From Acanthaster planci (lineage: Eukaryota; Echinodermata; Asteroidea; Valvatida; Acanthasteridae): a stretch of 47,032 nucleotides of DNA. Below the pieces are notes generated by a model that worked only from the letters and a program-made list of their open reading frames with translations, made no database searches and was not told where the DNA came from. The stretch lies in contig NW_019091558.1 in assembly GCF_001949145.1 (NCBI RefSeq), forward strand, positions 307,866 through 354,897, in the 5' to 3' direction. Numbering within the stretch: position 1 is the first letter of the stretch; the number at the start of each line of letters is the position of its first letter. Shown piece after piece: positions 1-13,830 of this stretch. The translations under genes were made by a program, and so were the position numbers.

Positions 1-1500
1 CACAATTCAACATGGATGCCACTTGAGCTATATAATAGAACAGAAATTTATCCTTACAAGGTGTACAATCATCCTTAATTACAAACAAGGACATTGTTGA
101 ATCGAGTGTGCCAAACAAGGGTGTAATCAGAACAAATGGAGAGAAGAGTACGCTGTAAAATAACTTGATGTGAATGCCATGATTGGGATTGATCATAAAA
201 ACAAGCTAACAATACAAGTCCATCAACATCAGAAGTAACACAGTCTATTATACTAAGTAATCAAAATAAGTTTAAAAATGAAGTTACACAAAGGTATATT
301 ACTAAGGACAGCAACTCACCCCATATGGCTACTGTGTAGACTTACTGTCGGGCTGTTGACCAGTGGTCTGCTGGGTGGTGTTGCAGATTCAATTCTGACC
401 CTGACATAGGCTCTTAAATGCCTGTTACAGTCTCTTGATGGGCATTTCCATCAAGAATATGATTGGTCACTTGCAAGTTTGACCAACCCTTCCTCAAAGT
501 TTGATTTGCATATAAGCTTCCCCATTGGTCAAATCTTTGAAGGTTCATTGTGTAACTCTGCTAATCAGCAGGATCAGCAGATTTTCTCCCAGGGTCCCAC
601 AACCTGCAACCTCCAATTTGATGAATCTCTCAAAGAATGAAAACCGGCATTCTGTTTCTAAAAAAACTTGGTCGGGACTGTAGGAAAGTTCCCCTAAAAC
701 AATGGACTTGGTAAGGAAGTGAGGTAAACATCATGACCTCCACCATTGCATACCACAGATAGTTCCGTTTGGGTTGCATAAGGTTGGAAAGTATCTCGCG
801 AACGAGGGGAGCAGAAAAAGAAATGTAAGATATTAAACCCACACAAATTATACGTTTTTCCATTTCTTGACATGATTAATATTATTTAGTAAGTAATTAA
901 GGTAATAATTTGTAACAAAAACCCTATGATTCAAATGCAAATCATGTGACATGATTTTAAGGGTGCTGTTTTTCCACTTGCGTTGAAAATTCTAAAAAAA
1001 TTAATTTTCAATTGATGTCTGTGGATTTGTTTGAATTGCCTGAAAATTGGTGAATATGATGACACTTGCCCATTCCACTCGTGTGAAGTTTGAGACAATG
1101 ATGTCATCAGACTGGAAGTTACAAGAAAAAGTCCATTTATTCTTGAAAATTCAGTAAAAATCAACCATGAAAGATATAAGCATGAAATGTCCATTAGATG
1201 ATAGCTTAAACATTGGAGTTAACTGCATGAAGTGCGTAACTGGTGTACTTCTTCACTTATAAGCGCCGATGACAAAACACCCCTTCCAATATTTGCATAC
1301 CCAAAAATCCCATTCGCATATTATGCATTGGCTACTTTGTACATGGATTCGCATTATCTGCCTGTAATGTAGGAAGCGCACTGTGCGTAGGGCATATACT
1401 AGGAGCTGGCAAATTACCAAGCACATGGTGCTGAGAGCAGATCAGAATGTATGGAATGCCAAAGGGACAAATGTTTAATATCTCAAATTGGTGCTCTTTC
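1..1500. other. non-coding host-like sequence, no supported gene
   Basis: I see no gene here. Open frames such as 630-863 and 931-1194 on the minus strand are short, have no recognisable domain and lie in AT-rich sequence with frequent stops. There is no clear terminal repeat. Confidence 0.6.
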
Positions 1501-1535
1501 GACGATAACAAAAATGTTTTGTATCGTATTTTGTA

Positions 1536-2260
1536 TTGTACGTGTCTGATTGGGTTGAAACCTGGCAGATAGTTGGGAAGGAAAAGTTAATATATGGCAA
1601 TTGACCTCATGTAATGACAATGTCATCAGCAGCTGAGTCACATGACATTAAAGGTGCATCCTTTAAAGTACTGTATCTCTTGAAGTGTATGTCTGATTGG
1701 GTTGAAACTTAGCAGGTATTTAAAAAGGGAAGTGTTATAAACGAAATTGACCTCATTTGGTGATGACATCAAATGACAAATCATGTGACGTGAAAGGTGC
1801 ACTATTTAAAAATCTATATCTCCTGAAGTATATATCCAATTAGGTTCAAACCTTTCAGATATTTTGAAAGGGAAGTAATTTAGACGACTACTGATGGTGG
1901 CTCCAACAGGTGACATGTCACATGACATGAAAGGTGCATTCCTCAAACCTCTATATCCCCTGGCATTCATGCTCCATCGGTTGAAAGTTTGCAGATAACA
2001 AGAAAAGGAAATGTCCTAATTTACCTGATGTGATGATGACATCATCAGATGTGGAGTCAAAGATACATGCACTCTTTAACCCTAACCCCCGAGGGTGTGT
2101 GCAAAATCATATTGAAATTGGAGGATTCAGGAGTGTTAGGGTTAAAGTAGGTTATTTCCTGAAGTGCATGCCTGATTGGGTTGAAACCTTGGACCCAAAT
2201 GGTCATGATGAAATAATTACTCCATCAGGTTTGTGCAGTAGATTGGTTGTTCAAGTTAAC
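1536..2260 (+). repeat. diverged tandem repeat, unit about 140 bp
   Basis: A motif close to 'tgtctgattgggttgaaac' recurs near 1541, 1689, 1833, 1969 and 2167, giving spacings of about 147, 144, 136 and 198 bases. Each unit also carries a 'ctcctgaagtgtat'-like stretch, a 'gaaagg(t)gca' stretch and 'tgacatcatcag'-like or 'tcatgtgac' stretches. The copies differ at many positions, so this is an old array or repeated remnants of one element. The frame at 2030-2305 runs through it by chance. Confidence 0.65.
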
Positions 2261-4656
2261 AAAGGAATGCGAAAAAAGCCCTCTGTTCTGTTGGCAGACA
2301 AATGAGGTCCATTTTTTACCTTCTTTTGCTTCTTCATCTTCCCATCCAAATCTGGCAGGATAACACGTCTGTTCATTCTACACACAAGTTTTGGCCTATA
2401 GACAATCCTAATTCCCTTCAGACTTTGCAGATACAGTCCATTTCATAACTTAGGTTAAATATTGAGCTGTGAAAAAGGCTCATTTATCAAGCTACTCCCT
2501 GCTGACTGAATACGTGCTCAATCTGCATTCCCAAACATTATAGCCATTTCTCCAACATTGTCTAAGGTATGAACTTAATTTGTCATCAAATGTAAAATTA
2601 TGAGCAATTCATTTTTTGTACTTCGGTCAAAACTGGAAGTGCTTCACAATTTAAAACTGGTAATAGATGTAAACCTGTTTCCAACGGCTTTAGTCTTTTG
2701 TAAGATATAATTATTCAAAACCTTTGTACCGCTTACATCAAGCAACCTGTTAGCAACAGTTAGAAAAATGTTTTTTAAAAAATGCATTTCCCTTTGATGT
2801 CCATGGCAAAGTTGGCTGTAAACACCTAAAAATCAGAAGATATAATAACCTTAACACAATAAGTTTGTTAAATCTGAAGCAGATGATTTTATCAGACCTG
2901 GAAGTTCCAATGAAAAGACCTATAATTTTTCAAAAGTTGTTAAAAAGTCGATCTGGAGAAATGTAATCTTTCATTGTCCATTAAATGGTAGAGGAATTAT
3001 TGATGTAAATTGTAAAAGACATTTGGCTTGTCTTTTTTCATACAAGGTGTCCATCATTACTTAGCATTCTTCTTGAAATGGGGTTAAAAAGACAAATCAG
3101 AGTGTGGTTCAGTGGTTAAATGTGATACTGCAGATGTACAAAAGACGTCTCTGTTTCCCTCATGACATCATAGTTGTCTTCCCACCCAAAGAGATCACAC
3201 TGAGATTCTCCTTTTACTTTGAACAATTTTCCAATAATTATTTGCAGGTTATATATATTTTTCCTTCTGACTGGTAGTCAGTAATGTCTCAAACTAGAAC
3301 AAACCAGCAAATCTTTCAACTGTATATTCCATGATCAGTGGCATCATGATTTTGTCATCTTGTGATCCTTTATTTTGTTTGTAGGCATGATAGGTTTCTA
3401 CAGTTCAAAACATTATTGTGATGTTATTTTTTACAGAGATATCAACCTAAATTGCCTTTTCAATGATAAAATGTTCGATAAAACCAAAAGTACCAATGTT
3501 AAACTATCTAACATTTATAGACTCAAAGATCAACAGATTTTCAAAACAGACAAACATAGTGTTCCTCTTGTCTTTTATTTTGTTTGGGGGGGGACTTTTC
3601 ATTTAAATATGCATTGCCTCAGCCTAAGAGTTGTTATCTCACACAAGTGGTGACCCCCTTTTTTGGGGGGGTGATATGCAACAAAATTCTTTGATGTCAT
3701 CCAACCAAAATATCCATGTCACATGTTTACATCAAACATTCTGTCTAGTTGGTTTCAAATTAAAAATGTTTTAAAACATAATTATTCTCTTACCCCAAAT
3801 TTTTCACAGACTTCAAAACCCATCCACTTGGGGAGAGGACAGTTCAGCTTCTGAATTAAAATAAAGTCCTTTGGAGATTGTGACTCATTCCAAATACCAA
3901 ATGTCATGTGAGTTCACTCTTAGAGACATCTGTAAGCTTGTCTTGGGTGTTGGCTACTACAATTAATAGAGGGGGATACTCATCACAGCGACGGAGGGAA
4001 GTGGACAAAGCCTGCGAGCGACCCTGTAGTGTAGTTTAGCATGTGTGTGGTGAACGTGCTCAAGCCCAGCCTTTTATGCTCGTTGAACCCCAACCTAACA
4101 ATACACTTCATTCTACAGTGATTAGTGACAAAATGCCTCATAACAATTCAAAAGAACATTTTCGTGTGCTGCATACTTCAGAATGACAAATTCTCAGGTG
4201 GACACGGGAGGTTCCATACTGGCTTAACCATCACAATTGTGCTTTATCAACCATTTAAGACTAGTCACTCAACAGGCTCTTGACCAACAGGAATGCGTAA
4301 ACTGTCTAAGTTTTTATGGATAGTTTAGTTTATGTTATCTAGAATGAAGTAATTTTGAGAAAGACAAACTCTATGATGTGTGAGATCATTTTGCCAAAAT
4401 GAAGAGTCATTTAACTCCCTGGTGTTGACATTGTAATCTTTTAAAATCTTTTTAAATCCTTAGCTATCGTTTGTTGAGGGTGAGTGAGTAAGAGTTGAGG
4501 GTAATGTTGGAGCTTACTTGGGGGAATATCTCTTTTGCCCATTATTTGTAGATCACTCATTTTGTTTTTGCATGTGTGTTTTGTTAAGTGTTTAATTTAT
4601 TTCAGAGATACGTGTATTCCCCAAATGGCCAAACGTTTCATACTAGAGATTTAAAA
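2261..4656. other. non-coding host-like sequence, no supported gene
   Basis: I see no domain, splice-bounded exon or RNA gene. The frame at 3375-3653 has no recognisable motif and runs into G-rich low-complexity sequence (runs of G near 3585 and 3665). A single tetrad-like patch of G runs at 3584-3672 is the only local oddity. Confidence 0.5.
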
Positions 4657-4826
4657 CTTTCAGTCTATGGCCTTCAACCTACCCAAATTACCAATACATT
4701 TGCATATTTCCCTAGTCCATTATGCCTTTCACAAACTTCTCCATCAGCTGGTAGTGCTTCCTCAACTCCCATAATGCCCATTGGAGCAGCCGCCATGTTC
4801 TTCCTCTTTTTCTTAGCACCATTATG
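4657..4826 (+). repeat. left inverted repeat of DIRS-like element
   Basis: The stretch from about 4680 to 4826 matches the reverse complement of about 7994-8135, including the blocks 'attaccaatacatttgcat' and 'ctcaactcccataat' and 'catgttcttcctctttttc'. A further block at 4658-4688 ('ttcaacctaccca') matches the reverse complement of 7878-7908, so the two arms are rearranged relative to each other. Confidence 0.75.
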
Positions 4827-5449
4827 ATCAGATGTGTATTGTCCAAGTCCAAGATTTTCAAGAGTTTTTGTTTGCTAATTCTACCTTCTGTGTTATTTCT
4901 CAATCAGCAGCTAATTCCTAATATCTTATTGTTGATTACTATACAGCTTGTGGTAAGACGGTTTAGTTTTTGGTCACATTTTAATGCCTTTCTTTTTGGA
5001 CATGGGTACGTTAGGCAATTGCCTGTTCTCGCAATAAAGCTTGGGTCTAGAAAACTCGTTGTGTCTCTTTCTGTGGCCTTTAAACTGCATTTATTAGTCC
5101 TTTTTCATGCCACACTGTTGTGGTTTGGTTTACCTTGTGTGAGGTAATAAAGATTGCGTTTTTACCCCTCACTGCATTTGATTATTGTCAGACATGTGTA
5201 CGTGTTTCTCCTTCATTTCTCCCTTTTTATGTATATCATATCAGACTTCATGATCGGGAGACTTAATTAGGACATCCATGCCCCTTCTAGTTTTTGCTTG
5301 TGGCAAGGATGCTTGGTCTCTGGTTAGGGGCTGGTCTACGTCAATGCGAGCAACAGATTGTTGGCGTTTGTAGGGACACTGTGGTGTGGCGGTTTTGGTC
5401 CCCTTGAATGCCAGAAATAGAACAGTATGTTGGTTCACTATTCCCTCTC

Positions 5450-6960
5450 GTTATGGTCGGTAAGGGGTGCAACCTAGCGATACCCTAATTTACATCTGCC
5501 TCCCTTGTAGCTTTTAGTTGCCCAGAGTTTAAGCATCAGGCTGAAGTGAGTAGGCCAGTTCACATCCTCCCTGGGTTGCCAGACTGCAGTGGGCAGGGCC
5601 ACCACTGATATGGTCGACAGGCACAACCCAGTGGCCACAACTCTTCACGCTCCAGGCCGACACGGTGGGCTTGATTGCAGGCATAGTCCCTGAGTTCCTA
5701 ACTGCCCTCCCTGGCAATGCATTGGCCGTCGTCAGGTGTGAATCTACCAGCCCATTCACGCTCCTCAACAGGCCTACTGGAATGTAGCAAGTCACTATTC
5801 AGAACCAAACTAGATCAAGCGACACGTTGCAGAACATGCTCGCCAAACCTCCACAGCCAAACAGTCAGTGGCTTCTATACATTACCCTACATATACAGTA
5901 ACGTAGGCCAGACCTGTCCTGGCCTCCACCACCCAGTCTCCCGACAGATCCACCACGCCCCCTGGACTGCTTCGCCTCTGGACTTTTGGTCTCCATCCCT
6001 GGTCAGTCAGACTTCTCAACGCCCTGTGCCTGCCCAGACTTCCGACAATGCTGGAGCACAGCGGTTCCCTCCAGCGGATACGTCTCCGACCAATCCAGGA
6101 AGAAATGCAAGCTACAGACTCAATCTTCCTCAGATCGTCCTTCCATGAAAAAGAAGGTGAAGAACTTACAACTCCCCTTCAACTTAGGAAGTGCTATGCG
6201 CTATTTTGGAAACCTTTTGGAAAAGTGTTAACCTCCACATCATCCATCTACTACATACCCGGATCTGCATCCCTACTAGCCCCCTCCGGCCTGTACGTTC
6301 TTGCCCTACTCCAGGGCTGAGCAGCAGTCTTTGAACACCACGGCAGTATCAGCCACTGGCTGCTGGGAATTCACATGAATCCAGTGCCCCTCACCCTACT
6401 GAGGCTAACACCAATCCCAATCCACATGCACAAGATCCTGTGGATCTGTTATCCAATGAGGAGGAACCCTTCTTGATGGGTAGCCTATCCTCCTCAGAGT
6501 CTCACCTTTGCCTACTCCAATGTGAGATGGTCCAGGTCCTGGGACTTTCTTGCCCTGCACCACAACAGGATAGCCAGAACTGTCTGAGCTCCTGCTTGAC
6601 TGTGTTTGTGTTGACAGCATGGGAAGACTGGCTAAAGCAAAATGCTGGCACCCCTATGCCCGCTTTTGGAACTACTACCACTTTCTGCTGGGTGATTTCG
6701 AACTTACCTCTCTGTGCCCGCTATCCCTGACACAGCCGAGGGCAAGACAGTGGCAGTGACCTTTTCCAAGAAAACCAGGAATCAGATAGAATCAGCATTC
6801 TCAGACATGGATCATGCAGCTTGTACCAACATTAAATGCATGTCTTTCTTGTTTCTTCCGACTGAATTTCTAGTTCACACGTGAGGACTCCTCTCAATTT
6901 CCCCTGAATTCAACACTTTGGCCTTACATAGCCTCAACGAGTCCCACTAGTAGGCCTTGA
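5450..6960 (+). pseudogene. C-rich coding-like remnant, possibly gag of the DIRS-like element
   Basis: Composition changes sharply to C-rich here, and several overlapping plus-strand frames (5717-6148, 6048-6320, 6440-6730) are rich in Pro, Ser, Thr and Gln, as in low-complexity retroelement Gag proteins. I recognise no domain. Its position upstream of the recombinase remnant suggests the gag end of the element at 4657-8167. It could instead be unrelated host sequence. Confidence 0.25.
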
Positions 6961-7199
6961 ACTATGCATCCATATTTCTCTCTGAGTTATGTCTGCGTGC
7001 AGAAAAAATGTTATCAAGGAAACTCTTCATGTTCAGCGAAGACCTTCACAGGCCAGTTCGTCAACCCTCTGGAAACGCAGGTTAAGCAAACCGACCCAGC
7101 ACAGATCTCTTTCTACCAGCCACTAAAGACTTCCCCCAGGAGTGGCTGTAGATCTAACCCAGAACTGAGGCAATGCAGACCCCTGCCTTCTTTCAGACA

Positions 7200-7350
7200 A
7201 CCTCAGCATGTCCATGCCCATGATGTCCAGGCTGTCTCCTCCTCCTGGGCCTATTTGAAGGGGATTCCCATGACTGAAATATGTAAGATGGAATGTTGGA
7301 AATCTTCATCAACATTTACCTCTTGTTATCTCAGTGATGTCTTACAGGGG
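7200..7350 (+). pseudogene. tyrosine recombinase C-terminus (DIRS type), broken
   Basis: The translated stretch carries the tyrosine-recombinase box around 'HDVQAVSSSWAYLKG' followed by 'CWKSSSTFTSCYLSDV'. Family members have His-x-x-Arg at the first motif and a Trp-x-Ser-x-Ser-Thr-Phe...Tyr-Leu-x-Asp segment carrying the nucleophilic Tyr at the second. Here the Arg is replaced by Gln, so the enzyme would be inactive. Only about 50 residues of the catalytic domain are readable. The upstream part of the frame (from 6964) has no clear homology. The spacing to the right inverted repeat (about 500 bases) matches a YR-last gene order. Confidence 0.6.
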
Positions 7351-7877
7351 GATCACGCTCACGGACTGGCTGTTCTCGGGATAACATCATGGCAACTCTG
7401 GTGCCGGCCATCGTAGACCCTTCAAGTGAGTTCATTCAAGCAACCTCCTCTATTGAGTCAGGGGTTTTACCCCTTTCTTTAAGTTGATATTGCTTGGACC
7501 TATAACTTCTGGGACTCTCTCTTATGAGTGTATGGTAGTGAAACCTCGCCTACCCACAGATACTTACCTTACATACCTTCTGTGGACATTCATTTCTTTT
7601 CGTGCAGTTGAGAAAACTTAGTGAAAAGACTCATTTTTTTGAACTGGGAACATGATTTTCAGCTTTTTTTGTACAAGGTTTCCTTCCTTTTACAACAGAT
7701 GACCCCTACCCCAAAATGCCTCTAAACCTCTTTTCCAGAGAAGGGGAAATGTCCTGTAGATGTTTCCACAAAACGTCTTGTTTTCGTGCATCATGTGGAC
7801 ATCTTTTGTTCACAAGTCCACATTAGGTATGTAAGGTTAGCGCACCTCCTCAGGCATGATGCTACTCTGCTACTGTT

Positions 7878-8167
7878 ACCTGGGTAGGTTGAAAGCTGTA
7901 GACTCTTCCCCACCTGGAGTGGGTCGAGTCTATTACTGAATACCTACCCAGCTTACCACTCTCCCTTCCTCCTCCCCACTCAACCTTGGCACTCTTGCAT
8001 GTCGAAAAAGAGGAAGAACATGGTGGCCCCTCCGCTGGGCATTATGGGAGTTGAGGGCACACTACCGGCAGATTGAGAATTTAGCAAATGGCACAATGGA
8101 CTTGGGAAATATGCAAATGTATTGGTAATCTGGGTAGCTATTCAGTAGTAGACTAGGCCCACTCAAG
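7878..8167 (+). repeat. right inverted repeat with internal hairpin
   Basis: The right arm pairs with 4657-4826. It also folds on itself: 7913-7955 is an imperfect reverse complement of 8128-8167 (shared blocks 'attcagtaRtagact' and 'cccactc'). Such nested inverted structure resembles the inverted-repeat/internal-complementary-region arrangement of DIRS ends. Confidence 0.6.
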
Positions 8168-8558
8168 GGGGGTGGGGAGAAACTAATGTCCTGGCCAAAA
8201 GAATCCAACCCACTCTCTTTACAGGTATGAAGAAATAAGAAAAATTTCTTTACATCTGATGTGGCAGTTATTGTGAAGTATCCATGTGTATTTTCCCAGC
8301 CACAAAAAGCACCAAACAGTGAGCTGCTGCCTTCAAAATTATGCTGATTCCACAGAAAATGCATCTGTTACAAAAGCAATACATGGGAAATCACACATTT
8401 AGGGCCAGTTTGCTAACTGATGACTGCACTTTATAGGCAATACATTTTAGAGCAAAGTATGCACTGTCCAGGATGGTATGATCCTTTACCAAATACAACA
8501 TTAAGAAGGAGAAAGCAAACAATTAGGAAGTTAAAATTTCTTTTTAAATGTGTCACAG

Positions 8559-8781
8559 GAGAATGTCCAAGATGAAGGTGAACCAGTCATACCTAAAAAA
8601 AGATGATAAGGCACACATCGAAAGAGGAGCTCAATTCTCATCTTGTAATGGAGATACTGAGAAGAAAATCAATGGGGAACCCATAGATGACTCACCTTCC
8701 AATCATGTTGCTGCTTTGAGGAAAGCATTCAGTTCAGGTGACAACAAGCCTTACAGTAAGCAGGGGCGAGAACTGCTTAAG
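8559..8781 (+). CDS. internal exon of PH-domain gene
   Basis: The exon is bounded by a pyrimidine-rich acceptor ending 'tgtgtcacag' and the strong donor 'AAG|gtatgt'. It starts with one base completing a codon and ends in phase 0. The coding part is charged and Ser/Asn-rich ('SNHVAALRKAFSSGDNKPY') and ends 'SKQGRELLK', with no domain of its own. The next recognisable exon (17796) also starts in phase 0, so the two are compatible. Reading continues open into the intron to 8925, but the donor is convincing. Earlier exons, including the start codon, were not identified upstream. I cannot name the gene. Confidence 0.6.
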
Positions 8782-10261
8782 GTATGTATCATTATGCCAG
8801 ATCTTAGGCCATGTTTGAATTACTTGGCTGCAGCCATAATAGTGGTTGCAGCCACTACCTGCGGAGTCGTGTGTAGTTTCCAGCCACAGCCAAGCAATTG
8901 CGACACTGCCTTACAGGTGCATTAAGCATTTTTACAGATGGAACACTGCATTTACTTGTACTTCTTTGTGCATATTTTATTAAGATTTCACCCACTGGCC
9001 TTTTATGTATTAACTAAGGAGGGCATTTTATTGTTATGTACTTGGCAGCCTCCATTTTGAATAGTTTATCTCTCTCTTCTTTCTTTTGGGGGCTACATGT
9101 ATTAGGTTCCCTTGCTTGTATTATTAACTGATTATGTAATGGCTTTAGAGAAATAAACATGCTCCACTCATATGCTTACTTTTCACCTCCATTTTGGGTG
9201 CTCCATTTCATAAATGCTGAGAACCACCCGTTCCCCTTAAATGCTGGATCTGCCATTGTCTAATGACTCATAACTTTCTGCTTGGTTAACCACATGGACA
9301 AGACTGCACGTTTATCTTATGCACAAAATCAGTGGGGTGTACAACGGCATCAGGCGCATTGCATTCAAGTGTTGGTCCAGAGTCCATGTTCATAATTCAT
9401 GATGAAGGGACTTGTGCAAGGAGCTCAATCCCCTTTCCTAAATGCTATATTACATCACTATAATGTTTACCTCTGTAGGGTCTGCTGATCTCAGATTTTT
9501 CATAATCTATATACAATGTATAGTGGAAATACAGTGTTGCGTTACTTGACATTGATATTTCCCTGTGTTCAAAATAAAGGCTAAAGACATCACTTTGTGT
9601 GGAGGAAACCTGAAGGAATAGTAGCAGCATAACATTCATTTAGGCTTGATCCACCACAAGTGTACTCATCAAATGTGTAGCTAGTCCGAAAGCATAAATG
9701 TCTTTTGTCTTCCATATTTGGGAAACATGTGTTTGCATGTGAGGAGTGGATACACATGCAGCCTGTGCCTAAATAAGTTCAAGTAGGATAGGGAGATGGG
9801 CATGCTTCCATGGATACTTTTGTCAGACTCAAACTATTTGAACTTGAAGTGATAAGTGTACATGAAAAAATGACTGCTTAGCCTTTAGTGTGGATGGGAG
9901 TAACAGCCATAATGTGTGGTACCAGTATGCTTGTCAAACCACTTGCTTTCATTTTTCATTTAAATTACAAAGTGGTATTGTGCCTGATAAATAAAAATTA
10001 TTATTATTCTCATTTTATTTTAACAAATAACTGTTTAGCACAGGAACAGTAAGGCTTCAGATCTCTTGATTCCACACAAACAGCACTCTTGGATGTTTTG
10101 GATTTCTTACTCAAACAGATGGATAATGGTAAATTAATTGGAGTGTTTCATATCACCGTAAAGCTTATGACACTGTTTAATTGCACAATTTTGCTCCAAA
10201 CAATTTCATACTATAGGTGTAAGAGGTCTGGAGCTTGACTTGTTCTGGTTCCATAGTACCT

Positions 10262-11127
<866 letters not shown>

Positions 11128-11506
11128 CTATCAGTACAATAGTAGTAGTCAGTAGGCAGTCAGTAGTAGTTTTGTCAAAAATCAACGTTAAAACTCCAAC
11201 ATTACTCTACCTCAAATTTCATCTAAATTTCACATTTTCAATCCAACAAAAGCCATCCCTATCCTTATTAAACCAGTCTATGATAAATTGTGGGAAAGGT
11301 AGTAAAGAATCTGCAAAATAATGAATTTTATGCTACAAAAATGGAAGTAAAAGAAACAACATGATTACCTGCAAAGAGTCAGGCAGGCAGTGCCAAAACC
11401 AGTGTTTAGAGAGGTATTTATGTGCCAATGTAGTACAGTCTAAAACAGGCCGCCAGACCTCATAAATTTACAACAAAGAGAACATCGATAAAAAAAAAAT
11501 AACAAA

Positions 11507-12074
11507 TGTTATTACATTTCTAGGTCCTTGGCCCGCATTTCTTCCATTGAAGCTTATAATGAACTACATGTACCTGTGGCATGTCGGCCTGATTCGTGTG
11601 AATCAAGTTGGGGCGTACTGTTCGGACGATCACAATGCAATTAAGGCAACACAAACACACAGTTACAGTTGCAAACTTCAGCAGTGTCGATTTTTTCACA
11701 TGACTCATCGGGTAGTTAGGACTCCAGAATTACAAATTGGATAAGATCATACCCCCCCAATCATCAGGCCGTTGGTGCTGCCTCCACTACTTCATCCTTC
11801 TATGTCTGACGCCATTGACAGGCCTTTTTCGTATTCCTTGCCATCTGTCCCATGCATCATACACACCCGTTTTTTTTCCTTTCGTTTTCAATGTCCTACC
11901 CAATAACATGTTTGCAGCCTCACGTGCAATGCGCTAACTTTCTGTTGGTTACTGGTCACCCAGGGTCACGCAACTTTCAGTGCCCCCGATACAGTGTGCT
12001 ATATTTAGCTTGTACACTTCTACAACACATGTGTACGCCATATAATGGTCATCGTGCAAAGCCATTTCTCTACA
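11507..12074 (-). repeat. candidate single LTR of the gypsy element
   Basis: The stretch begins 'tgttattac' and ends 'tctctaca', i.e. TG...CA on both strands. On its inner side, read on the minus strand, is the purine-rich tract 'agtaggggaggg' (12075-12086), which would be the polypurine tract just before a 3' LTR. The position, downstream of integrase in the minus orientation, is right. No second copy is found past the gag end near 17143, so the call rests on termini and the purine tract only. Confidence 0.4.
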
Positions 12075-12291
12075 CCCTCCCCTACTTTAAATGATCTGCT
12101 CCTGACGATCCGGACCTCAAATTTAACCGCGTTAACACTGCTTAAATGTAAAATATAACAATCAGCAACTAATCAATTACATAATAGGAACACATTTACA
12201 AACTCCAGCCCGTTTACTTGGAGCTACTGGAAAGAAGCTACTGGAAGGATACCCCAAGACCTTCCTCACAGTAAGCCTACACAGCCTTCAG

Positions 12292-13830
12292 CTAGCCACG
12301 AGGTGCCTGAACCCAATGTCCACTACTTCTTTCAGCGAAGCACTGACTTTGGCAGGCGAAAGGGGTTGCTATGCCTGCCATTTGTGCTTCTCTTAGACCT
12401 CCGAACAGGTGATACATTTCTATTGAGCTCCCGTACTTTCTGTTGGTCTGGGAACCAAACTCGGAGTCTGCTCCGTGGCATCCACGGGGGCTGACTAAAA
12501 TCCCAGTAAGAGTCATCCGAGCCAGACTCACTACGCAAACTAGACTCCCCAGATTCTGGAGGGCAAAGCCGTAGCAATTTCCCGTGAACAGTCTTTTGAT
12601 CCCCTCCCAACAATGGTCGAATATGGTATACGTCACCATGTTCATTAATACCAACCCCTATTGCTCTCGTATGCATTTGCTAACTTATGCTGCCCCCGGA
12701 AAGCACACTTCTTGAGCAATACTTGCGTATCAACACAAATTGGTTCAGCATTCACTTTCAAATCGTAAGCAGCCTTATTGCAAATGCAGGTCTTGGACAC
12801 CCTGTCACTGACTAGTTCCTTTGCCCTGTCAGTTTACTGTGCTTGCTCCTTCACAAAGTCCTGTCCCCAGTCACTGTCGGTCTTCCCCAGCATCTGGTCA
12901 ATTGGGATTAAAGGATCTCTCCCAAACAGGAGGGTATATGGCGTCTCTCCAGTAACACAGTGCGGCGTAGTATTGTAAACAAATACCAAGTGAACCAACA
13001 TCTCGGGTCACTTACGCCTATCCCGTTCGCTTAAGGATTTGATTAACCCGAACAGTGTCCTATTAAACTGCTCCGCTTGTGAGTTTCTCTCTGGGTAGTA
13101 GGGGGTTGTCCTGGATTTTGTTATACCATACAAAGTGCAGAGCTCTCTAATAACTTCCCCCTCAAAATTTCTCCCCCGGACGCTATGTGATCTACTTGGA
13201 ATTCCAAACCAGGTGAACCAATTTTGCACAAGGACTTTGGCCACAGTGACGGCAAGCTGATCCCTACAGGGGACAGCCTGCACAAATCTCGTGTAAACAT
13301 CTGTGATAACTAGTACATCCTCAAAACCGTCCTTTCCTTCGTCAACTTTGACAAAATCAATGGCAACCACCTCTAGGGGCCTGAACGCGAGCAAGTGACG
13401 CATAGGTGTCTTAGGCTTAGGTTCTGCAGCCTATATGGTTGCACACTGCCTACACTGACCAATATAACGGCGTACCATGGTGGCCATGTTAGGCCAATGT
13501 ACCCGTCTCCTTAGGAGCCCACAAGTTCTGGTAACACTCTGGTGCCCCCATCCATCATGACAATCCTGTATCACCCGATGAACGAGACACTTAGGCAGCA
13601 AAATCTGAAATAATTCTCCATGCAATGGATCATTAATCTGACGGCAGAGCAATCCATCCACTCAACATAACTTGGCTGCTGCCACACCCATGCTCTCAAC
13701 TCCGGTGACTCAACACCAAGGCGCCATCCGGCCTCCCACCATTTCCAGACAATGCCCAACTCCGAGTCTTCCTTTTGCAAGGCTTGCAAACTGGTCAACA
13801 CAGTTGGTTGCCCTGGCTCAACAGCACCCC
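12292..13830 (-). pseudogene. gypsy integrase, broken
   Basis: The frames at 13801-13571 and 13661-13431 give the N-terminal part and the HHCC zinc domain ('HDGWGHQSVTRT' ... 'CRQCATI'). 13403-13008 gives the catalytic core ('VVAIDFVKVDEG', 'VITDVYTRFVQAV', 'RTTPYYPERNSQAEQFNRTL'). The second catalytic motif, usually Ser-Asp or Asp-x-Gly before 'RNFEG', reads 'SHSVRGRNFEG', so the Asp is lost. A C-terminal remnant lies at 12676-12292. No chromodomain is recognisable. Confidence 0.85.

Larger units (their letters stand above)
4657..8167 (+). mobile_element. degenerate DIRS-like retroelement with inverted ends
   Basis: About 3.5 kb bounded by inverted repeats (4657-4826 against 7878-8135). Near the right end it encodes a tyrosine-recombinase C-terminus (7200-7350). 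DIRS elements are retrotransposons that use a tyrosine recombinase and have inverted terminal repeats, which fits. No reverse transcriptase or RNase H can be read between the ends, so the copy is internally deleted. Alternatives are another YR element (Crypton, Ngaro), but inverted rather than split direct repeats favour DIRS. It lies just upstream of the PH-gene exon at 8559. Confidence 0.55.

Noticed and set aside
3375-3653. 92-codon plus-strand frame
   Set aside because: No motif, no splice context, ends in G-rich low-complexity sequence.
3580-3675. G-quadruplex or RNA gene at the G runs
   Set aside because: The G runs are too far apart and too few for a confident call.
11547-12094. Several short frames on both strands
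   Set aside because: They lie in the candidate LTR, with no protein-like content.
12303-12494. Plus-strand frame in the integrase end
   Set aside because: Shadow of the gypsy minus-strand coding sequence.
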